In this document: positions 56,872 through 64,000 of the stretch, one piece after another
Position numbering within the stretch: the first letter of the stretch is position 1
Layout: each line of letters opens with the position of its first letter
Source: Craterostigma plantagineum
Lineage: Eukaryota > Streptophyta > Magnoliopsida > Lamiales > Linderniaceae
Assembly: GCA_027422505.1 (NCBI GenBank)
Contig: JAPQWV010000002.1
Location: forward strand, 26,638,501 to 26,702,500
Direction of reading: 5' to 3'
DNA length: 64,000 nucleotides
Made by a program: the position numbers and the translations under genes
The notes under the pieces: model-generated
What the model was told of the DNA's origin: nothing
Databases searched by the model: none
What the model saw: only the letters and a program-made list of their open reading frames with translations

Positions 56872-58569
56872 CTAACGAGGTGGGGGAATAGTCTCTTCTT
56901 CTACTGCACAACCAAAGGGAGAAGAACTATTGCAGCAGCAGCAGCTATGGCAGCATGCATTCTACTAACACATTCATCAGTGAAACAAAGCATAAAGTTA
57001 TGACTGACCTTTGTAGAGCCTCTGTAGCCCTAGAAACTGCCGAGAGTGCAAGTTGGTTTATGCGGTCAAAATTCTGATCGGCCATTGCTTGCTTGTCGAA
57101 TATGGCATCTGAGAGAACAACTCCTGAGGCTGATACTCCTTGAGATAGGTACTGACCTACTGAGTCTGAACAGAGAAAATAAACCGATTTTCTTGAGCCA
57201 ACAATCCTAAGCAACGGGCAAAAAAAAAAAAGAGAAAAAAGAAACAAAATGTGCAAATAATCCTTCAGAAATCTGACCCAATGTTATGCCTTGTGATGCA
57301 ACCATTGAGATGTGAGGAAAAGGCTTCCTTACTGCAGACATGTATTGGATTCCACCTAATGCAGAGACAGGGTATACCTTGACTATCTTGGCTCCACCTT
57401 TGGATGCACATAGTATCTGCATCATCATAATCATAAGGATTCATTCAGTCAAGGCAATCGGTTGAAAGATGTAAAGAAAGATCCCAACAAAGATCCGAGA
57501 AGCCATCGATTGATTCAACCATATGAATGTTTAGTCAATGCAAAATGACAATTTCACATAATGCTTAGGCAGGTACCTCTGTTGGGGTCATGACTCCCGG
57601 TATATATAGAGCCTGTCCTTCTGAAACATCCTCAAGAATTTCCTGAGACCATAAAAAACTAAGCAGTTGAATCGAAGATAAGGCAAATATGTTTGATCTC
57701 CCATGCAGACAATACCTTCACCATTGCTGGGCTCATTATAAACTTAGCTCCGTATCTTATTGCTTCGTGGGCGTCCCTTCTGTCTAAAACAGTACCAACC
57801 TGGAAGCTTAGTGCCATCAGATATGGAAACATGCTAAAGCGTGGAAGGAAATGCTTCACTGTTTTCTTACTCCTATCGATGTCGAAGGGTACTCTTGGAC
57901 CAACGCCCGCAGAACCTATAGCAGAAAAATGTTACAATATGTTGCAGGCAAGGCAAGCGCACAAGTCCAAGCAAAACTTAAACCTTTAACCTTGTATTTA
58001 CCTCAAACACACCTGGGGTGGACATTACAACTTCCAGCTGCAATTTGAAAAAAAAAATAACAAAGAAAAAAGAAAGAAACATCGAGTCTATTAAGACATT
58101 CCTGCTGCACCAATTTCACATCCTTTTCTAAGATGAAAATCTGCAACAATTTAGCAGAAAATCGAAGTATATGGTATTCGAACTTACCACTACGATTCCA
58201 GCTCTAAGTGCCGCGCGTGCAGCTTCAAACGCAACTTCTGCACTGAACAGAACAATAAAAAATAAATTAAAATAAAATTGATCACCTTCTTCGTCTAACA
58301 ACTAACACGAAGGTGGTTGTGCATTAAAAATCTGACCTTTGGGCTCGTAGGCAAGCAATAATAGCCGATTCTTGAATATCCATCAAGACTCTGTCAGCAA
58401 CACAATCAGTGTGTTCTACAGAGCAGCTCCCACGAGAATTATTCAAGAGTATACGAGGAGAAAAGCAAGTGAAGGGCTTGTTTTTACAAGGAGGGTTTAT
58501 CTTTGATGAAGAAGAGAGGTGATGATTGAGATTAGTTTTGTATGCAGCAGTGAGGCCCATAATGGCCAT
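56872..58569 (-). CDS. KDPG/KHG aldolase-like protein, probably plastid-targeted, 9 exons
   Basis: Minus-strand exons 58569-58337, 58242-58188, 58037-58002, 57915-57871, 57799-57716, 57642-57577, 57416-57278, 57165-57009 and 56926-56872 join in phase at GT-AG borders to 289 residues. A Ser/Asn-rich head (residues 1-45) looks like a plastid transit peptide. The barrel follows: VLMDIQESAIIACLRAQSAE, RAALRAGIVVLEVVMSTPGV (Glu98 aligns with catalytic Glu45 of E. coli Eda), GVGTVLDRRDAHEAIRYGAK, ALYIPGVMTPTEIL and KIVKVYPVSALGG, where Lys186 fits the Schiff-base lysine. The family cleaves 2-dehydro-3-deoxy-6-phosphogluconate to pyruvate and glyceraldehyde 3-phosphate (Entner-Doudoroff pathway). 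The last exon is the least certain: reading through instead gives a stop at 56945. A deleted copy lies at 46740. Confidence 0.87.
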
Positions 58570-58908
58570 GGTCGTTATCCTCTTCAGATAAGACTGTAAA
58601 AACCTTAAAAAGACGGATATAGCAACATTTAAAAACTCTGCTGATAATTACGTTGCCTTTTGTTTAGCCAATAAAAGAAAGAATTTGTTAATAGTATTCA
58701 TTATTACAAAGAAAAAAATAACCACGTTCTATTATTACCATCGCTTTAGGAGGAACAACAATTTCATCACAAGTCTTGATACAACCTTGAGAACATGTAC
58801 ATTTGACTAGGCTATTGCAATTTGCAAATAATTGAGAGCAATCGAACACTAAGTGGGGCATCAAAAAGTTTCTGCAGTTGAGAAATAGGACTAGCTGTTT
58901 AAACATGG
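58570..58908. repeat. Aldolase upstream region; 58660-58870 recurs at 63478-63670
   Basis: The aldolase promoter must lie here. The piece with GAACAACAATTTCATCACAAG and ATAATTGAGAGCAATCGAAC is repeated near the right end of the window, also with the preceding CCAATAAAAGAAAGAA. On the minus strand it encodes a Cys-rich stretch (CTCSQGCIKTCDEIVVPPKA); in the second copy this frame is not kept. Identity unknown. Confidence 0.6.
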
Positions 58909-59511
58909 GTAAAATTAGAGTTGTCGGCCGTAAGGAAGAGACTCGAAATACATCTGGAAAAAAGTTCACGTAAGTGGGGCATGGTTTCGGCAGATGAAAT
59001 TAAAATAGGGATAATAGACGTCCCAAAAAAGATGACCTTAAGGGAGAGGCTCGAAATACGTCTGGAAAAAAGTTCATGTAAGAGGGGCATGGTTTGGGCA
59101 GGTGAAATTAAAAAAGGGATAATAGACGTCCCAAAAAAGATGACCTTAAGGGAGAGGCTCGAAATACGTCTTGAAAACATTTCACGTAAGAAGCGCATGG
59201 TTTGGAAAAATGACATTAACTAATAATAATTAATCAACAGATCATTTGAAATAATGACATTACCGACCGGTCATCTTTTTTGGGACATCTATTATCCCTT
59301 TTCTAATTTCATCTATTCAACTCCAAACTCTGCGCTTCCTACGTGAAATGTTTTCCAAGACGTATTTCGAGCCTCTCCCTTAAGGTCATCTTTTTTGTGA
59401 CGTCTATTATCCCTGTTTTAATTTCATCTGCCCAAACCATGCCCAGTGAACTTTTTTCCTGATGTATTTCGAGTCTCTCCCTTAAAGGCCGACAACTCTA
59501 GTTTTACCCAA
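58909..59511. mobile_element. Foldback element with a 108-bp in-frame tandem repeat
   Basis: Outer ends GGGTAAAATTAGAGTTGTCG and its complement near 59485-59511 frame two arms. The left arm (58921-59223) holds three units at 108-bp spacing (58936, 59044, 59152), each encoding 36 residues with IDVPKKMTLRERLEIRLE. The right arm has the same units inverted. A short AT-rich loop lies at 59224-59262. The open 100-codon frame is the result of the repeat length being a multiple of 3 and need not be expressed. Target duplication not clear. Confidence 0.8.
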
Positions 59512-60600
59512 ATAAAGAGATGATAAATATATGCAAAAACCGAGAAATGGAAGGAAATCTACTAACACAAATAAAGAAAATCAGAGCATGTTTGTCAAAA
59601 TTGTGCAACGTACCGATTTTAACACTCCTCATTGACTTGGTGAGTGAGTGAACTAAAATGGTGATCAGAGAAGAGCAGAGCAGTGATTCTAAAGAAGATC
59701 AGAGCAGAGCAACGTACCGCTGTTAAAAGAAGATCAGATCAGAGCAGAGAGCAGAGCATTGAGATGGTGTGCGAGTGGACTAAAATGGTGACCGACTGAA
59801 TGAAAAAATGGTGTCCTTTATTTACGTTGATGGTAGTTCTTAGTTATGGGCCGGCCCATGAATATACCAATTGCAAATATAAAAACCAACCTAAATATCT
59901 AGTGCCCTCAATTTTCATAATTTCTTTTACAGTTAATTATTTCTAAAAAAAACCTTAAACCGAACTGCCACATAATTATAACGTTTAATTGCAAAACAAT
60001 TTCCCCAATAATATTGCACTCTTTCATAAATGTATTTTATATTTTAATTTTGCAAAAACTGTAAATATAAGAACGTGTCAGACTATTAATATTTGGATCA
60101 TTCATTATTACTGGCCGTTACGTTTATCTAAGATGAATCGTATTGATAATAAACTAGTATTTTCGGCATACTTGTTGTGTGTACTATGTATGATACATAA
60201 CACTGTTTTATATTTTAATCGTTTTAATATAGAATATATTTAATTTAATATCATTTGTATGTGTATAGACTGATTGGTACTAGTAATGTGCTTTAATTGT
60301 ACTACCGATAATATGTATTGGAATGATGTAAAAATAATTTTAATCTATATACCTACAGGTTACTATTTCTGTTAAATTAAAGTCAATTAATTATTTATAT
60401 TAAAATAAATTAGGTATTAATATCCAAAGCTTTGAATATTTTGAAGTTACCGGTAAACGAAAATGTAGATGGATTAAAAAACGAAAAAGGAAATGTTTGA
60501 TGATTTGAACTACGCAAGAAATATGTTTAGATGAGAATGATTTGTTGTCCTTTAAGATCATCGTCGTACAATAACTGCATCCACTCGAAGAAACAAGGGC
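59512..60600. repeat. Mosaic repeat, inverted relative of 42790-43000 and 45440-45680
   Basis: Reverse complement of 59820-60060 follows the words of 45470-45700 (AATTTTGCAAAATTAAAATA-type, ATTGAGGGCACTA, TTGCA.T..TATATT.A.GGGC.GCCCA). 59640-59800 contains GAGCAGAGCA-type short repeats. No gene. Confidence 0.55.
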
Positions 60601-60960
60601 ATTTTCATTTTAGGCCCTCCCATAACTATCATTTAGGATTCAGACCCTCTTAGCAAAAAATATAGTTTTAAGGATTCATTTTTGTGCAGTACCACTTCAT
60701 TGCTCTTATATACCAGTATGTTGAAATTCTGTACAACAAAACCATAATCCGATACCAGTTTATGATCATCTGATACCAGTTTATTTTCTGCAGTACCACT
60801 TTATTGCTTTGACATATCAGTATGTTCAAATTTTGTAAACAAAACGATCATACACAAAATGGGTCATTTAACCTAAAAATTCTCAAACAGGGCCTGAATT
60901 CGAAATCAAGCCCTTAATGGGGCCTGATTTCGAATTGACCCAAGAAACAAACCCCTGATC
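60601..60960. repeat. Relative of the GAAGTGGTA element
   Basis: Contains GCAGTACCACTTCATTGC and diverged repeats (GATACCAGTTTAT), bordered by TTTTAGGCCCTCC on the left and GGGCCTGAATTCGAA/GGGCCTGATTTCGAA on the right. It shares its short word with 48517-49616 but not its ends. Confidence 0.5.
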
Positions 60961-61400
60961 ACGGTAACGACGACAGAAGCTGTACGTACATACTGAAATG
61001 GGACAAACATTTGTTATTTACTATATTTTGTCTCATGTATTTTGTATCTACGAGCCCAAACCGATCATATTCGTGACAAAAAATAAGCTAAAATCAACAA
61101 ATAAAATTATAACTATATAAATGAGATTATCCTCAATTGTAAAAATATTTATATCAACCCTAGCTACATGATGATGTATACAGAAGAAACAAATAACATT
61201 GTTTTCCGCCGTTTATTCTATTTTTCAAATTTAACCTATTATTATACTCGTGGTAGTTATCTGGACATATAATTCTTGTTCACTTGGGCATTTTTTATCT
61301 GGGAGAGATCACGGCGTGGGAAAAAAAATCACTTGGGTATAGATTTATTGTCGTTGAAAAGTAAGGGAATTAGAAAAAGAGTTAATAGCTGTGACAAATT
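60961..61400. repeat. Inverted copy of 39450-39830 / 43440-43730
   Basis: Reverse complement shows GATTTTTTTTCCCACG, CCAAGTGAACA, AATAAACGGCGG, TATACATCATCATGTAGCTA and ACAATTGAGGATAATCTCAT in the same order. Confidence 0.75.
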
Positions 61401-61409
61401 CCAGTCTTT

Positions 61410-62590
61410 TTGATTAATCGATGTGGAATTGGGTTTGCACACCCAACAATCCTCCCCTCAAACTCAAGACCACTCAATGGGCCTCCCTTTCAACGATTAT
61501 CTGCACCAAGCGCTACTTTTCTTCATCGCAGTTCACCAATAGTCTTACAATGGCTGGGAATACACACTCACATCGTATCTGGGCTTGAATTTCTCTATCT
61601 GAAGGTCTCCCGCACGTGTTCGCTCTACGCTCATCGCACCATGTAGGGATTTTTCAGGCCCAGCCAACCCAAGCCTAAGCCCGTATAAGCTTGTGAGATT
61701 CCACTCTAAAACCAATTAGCAATAGAGGGAGTGAGCCCACAAGCTTATAAACCAGTCATGTTTCTTTTACTTGATCGGTGTGGGAGTCTTGTGTTTGCAC
61801 ACCCAACAATCCTCCCCTCAAACTCAAGACCACCCAACGACATCCCTTTCGACGATTATCTGCACCAAGCGCTTCTATCGCAATCACTGCACCAAGCGCT
61901 TTTTCATCGCAGATTCATCAATCGTCTTACAAGGGCCGGGGACACACCACCCACGCTATATCCGGGTTAAAATTTCTCTATCTGAAGGCGCCATAACGCG
62001 TTCGTCCATGCTCACCTCAAATGTAGGGATTTTTCAGGCCCAATTCTTGCCCAAGCCCAAACCCGTATAAGCTTGTGGGCTTCCACTCTAAAACCAATTG
62101 GCAATAGAGAGAGTGAACTCACAACCTTATAAACCACTCCTAATTTCCTTGCTTGACCGATGTGGGATGAGGTTTGACACCCAACAATTCTCCCCTCAAA
62201 CTCAAGACCACACAAGGGGCCTCTCTTTCAACGATAATCATCTTGTACTGCCTTTCCTTTCTAACGGCACCCGCCGCCTGACCACCGTCAATGTCAGGAA
62301 GACTTTCGACACAAGGCGCCAATCATTTTACAAGGGCCGGGACACACCACATCATATCTGGGCTAAAATTCTCTCTATCTGAAGGCACTCTCACGTGTTA
62401 GTCCACGCTCACCGCACCAATGTAGAGATTTTTTACGACCCAATTCTAGTCCCAAGCCCAAGCCCGTATAAGATTGTGGGATTCCACTCTAAAACCAATT
62501 GGCAATAGAGAGAGTTAACCCACAATCTTATAAGCCACTCATTTTCTTTTTAATTCACCGATGTGGGATTGGGTTTGCACACCAACAAAT
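61410..62590. repeat. TRIM-like tandem array, about three units of 360-400 bp
   Basis: TTTGCACACCCAACAATCC and CCCTCAAACTCAAGACCAC start units near 61432, 61794 and 62171, with a last partial start near 62572. Each unit continues with TCTCTATCTGAAGG, TGTAGGGATTTTTCAGGCCC, CCCGTATAAGCTTGTG and AAAACCAATT.GCAATAGAG. On the minus strand these resemble the short LTRs of TRIM elements (CCCACATCGG... with a GGGCTTGGG stretch). No coding. The retroelement origin is inferred. Confidence 0.7.
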
Positions 62591-63085
62591 AGATATAACT
62601 ATAATAGTAGTGAAGGCAAATAATATAAATTATTGTTGATACAAGACATCGACTCACCATAACACGTTGCATAAAACTAAATTCTAAATGAGTTTTTCAT
62701 ATAAAAATAAATATTATATAGTGAAAAAACTTTTTGTGTTTATTCAATGCAACCCTCCTCCTTTATTTGGATTTGGAATTAACAACTAACACTTGAAGTT
62801 TATGGAAGACGAGTAAAAGTTTGAAATAAATATTTTTCTTCTTCTAAAGGAGAATTAGATACAATGACTTGGCGTAATCATAATACATTGCATAAAGCTA
62901 AATTTTAAATGATGATTTTTTTATAAAAAATAAATATTATGTAGTCAAAAAAATTATTTGGCTGTCCAATGCAACCTCCTCCTTTATTCGAACTAGAGAT
63001 CAACAATTATAACACTTGATGTTTATAGAAAGGGGAGAAAAAAATTTAAAATAAAAAAATTTATTTCTTCTAAGAGAAATTTTTA
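62591..63085. repeat. Diverged tandem duplication of about 235 bp
   Basis: 62635-62862 and 62866-63085 share AACA(C)GTTGCATAAA.CTAAATT.TAAATGA, ATAAATATTAT.TAGT and TGCAACC.TCCTCCTTTATT in order. Confidence 0.75.
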
Positions 63086-64000
63086 AATCAAATGAGGCTC
63101 ATGCTTTAGTTGTTTTACCAAAAGCCGGTCGTGAATAAGGAATGTGGCCTTCTAATCAAGCTTCTTATCGGACATTTGTTAATTTTTTTCTACTTACTAG
63201 GATAACATTTCTGCGTATATACTTATATTTGTAATTAGGTTAATGATATATCTTTTTGCTCTATCTAACTTAAGATACAGTTAATTTTCGTAATGATAAA
63301 AAATATATTAAAACCGCAAAAACCGCCCCAACCCAACCGCACTCTAGCAAACCGCAATCTATCGAGTTAAGATTTTTATGATCGGGTTTGGGTATATTTT
63401 AAAAAACCACAATACATTATGTCGGATTAAAATTTCGATAAAAACCGCTCTAACCGCACTCACCCCTAAACTAGGTTTCCGTTTGTTTTGCCAATAAAAG
63501 AAAGAAATAGTTGATAGTATTCATTATTACAAAGAAACAAATAACAGTATTCTATTATTATCGCTGCTTTAGGTGGAATAACAATTTCATCACAAGCCTT
63601 GATACAATCTGGACTTTGACTGGTCTATTGCAAATAATTGAGAGCAATCGAACACTGAAATCAAATATTTCTGTAGCATATTTTCTTTTATTCGAATATC
63701 AAATAATCAGAAAAATAGTACAAATGAAATTTAATGAAATTTAATGAGCTCTATCTCTACTTGTTCCTCTGATTCTTCAACGAACGAAAGGGTTTCAGAA
63801 AATTTTTTGATCTTGAGTTTCTTGATTTTGGCTTTTCTTTGAAGTTTCTTCGTGGGCCGTTGGGCTTGGACGAATCCTAGTGGATGCTTCTTCGTGGCTT
63901 TGGAGCTTAATCACGAAACTTAATTGGACTTCTACGGGATTTGGCGAAGAGAGCTTGTCGAATGTTTGTCGTGGGCTATGGAGCTTAATCATGAAGTTAT
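63086..64000. other. Right end of the window, repeat 63478-63670 and unassigned DNA
   Basis: 63478-63670 repeats 58660-58870. The last 200 bases (63795-64000) are less AT-rich and repeat TTCGTGGG and GGAGCTTAATCA.GAA words; they may enter a further element or gene cut by the window edge. A 65-codon minus-strand frame there is not recognised. Confidence 0.4.

Overview
The window is nuclear DNA of a flowering plant, almost certainly a eudicot. It is AT-rich, its genes have several short exons with GT-AG introns, and it carries plant-only families (HD-Zip, R2R3-MYB, WOX, class III peroxidase, a PPR relic, F-box SKIP24) in a dense background of plant transposons. The species cannot be told from the sequence. 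Genes are independent single transcription units; there are no operons, no rRNA or tRNA genes that I can see, and no CRISPR-like array. Exon coordinates below were worked out by hand from reading frame and splice dinucleotides.

Left third (1-23 kb): a hAT-type MITE; a small conserved plant protein of unknown role (2900-3803); an HD-Zip II-type homeobox gene on the minus strand (4786-5859); a degenerate Ty1/copia element with both LTRs (6780-11675); a 3.2 kb solo LTR with a perfect 5-bp target duplication (11701-14906); a B3-like protein gene (15500-16039); SKIP24 (16454-17787); an L1-type LINE with target duplication (17979-21021); and a MYB60-type guard-cell MYB gene (21770-23017).

Middle (23-39 kb): a Harbinger-type MITE, a class III peroxidase gene (26444-27846), and directly downstream a rearranged copia insertion. 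In this rearrangement the 3' part of the peroxidase, its 3' UTR and the adjoining LTR occur a second time (31019-32154) inside the element, so host gene and transposon were duplicated together and then partly deleted. A WOX11/12-type homeobox gene follows (36053-37730). Its coding frame is disturbed around a long TTC/TCC microsatellite.

Right part (39-64 kb): mostly a mosaic of repeats. It includes a three- to four-fold tandem array (about 750-850 bp unit) whose units carry gene-like exons with conserved splice sites that I do not recognise; a copied WOX 3' end; a perfectly framed MULE foldback; a chimera of a deleted KDPG-aldolase copy joined to a broken MORF/RIP first exon that is itself interrupted by a hAT MITE; a mariner-type MITE filled with GAAGTGGTA repeats in inverted halves; a MULE-type, a Harbinger-type and another hAT-type element; a broken PPR gene (55463-56717); an apparently intact nine-exon KDPG-aldolase-like gene (56872-58569, minus); a foldback element with a 108-bp in-frame repeat; and a TRIM-like tandem array near the right end.

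The host genes have no evident joint function. The most interesting biology is in how repeats and genes have been recombined: the peroxidase/copia co-duplication, the aldolase/MORF chimera, the unexplained exon-bearing tandem array, LTRs with non-canonical TA...TA ends, and foldbacks that could yield small RNAs.
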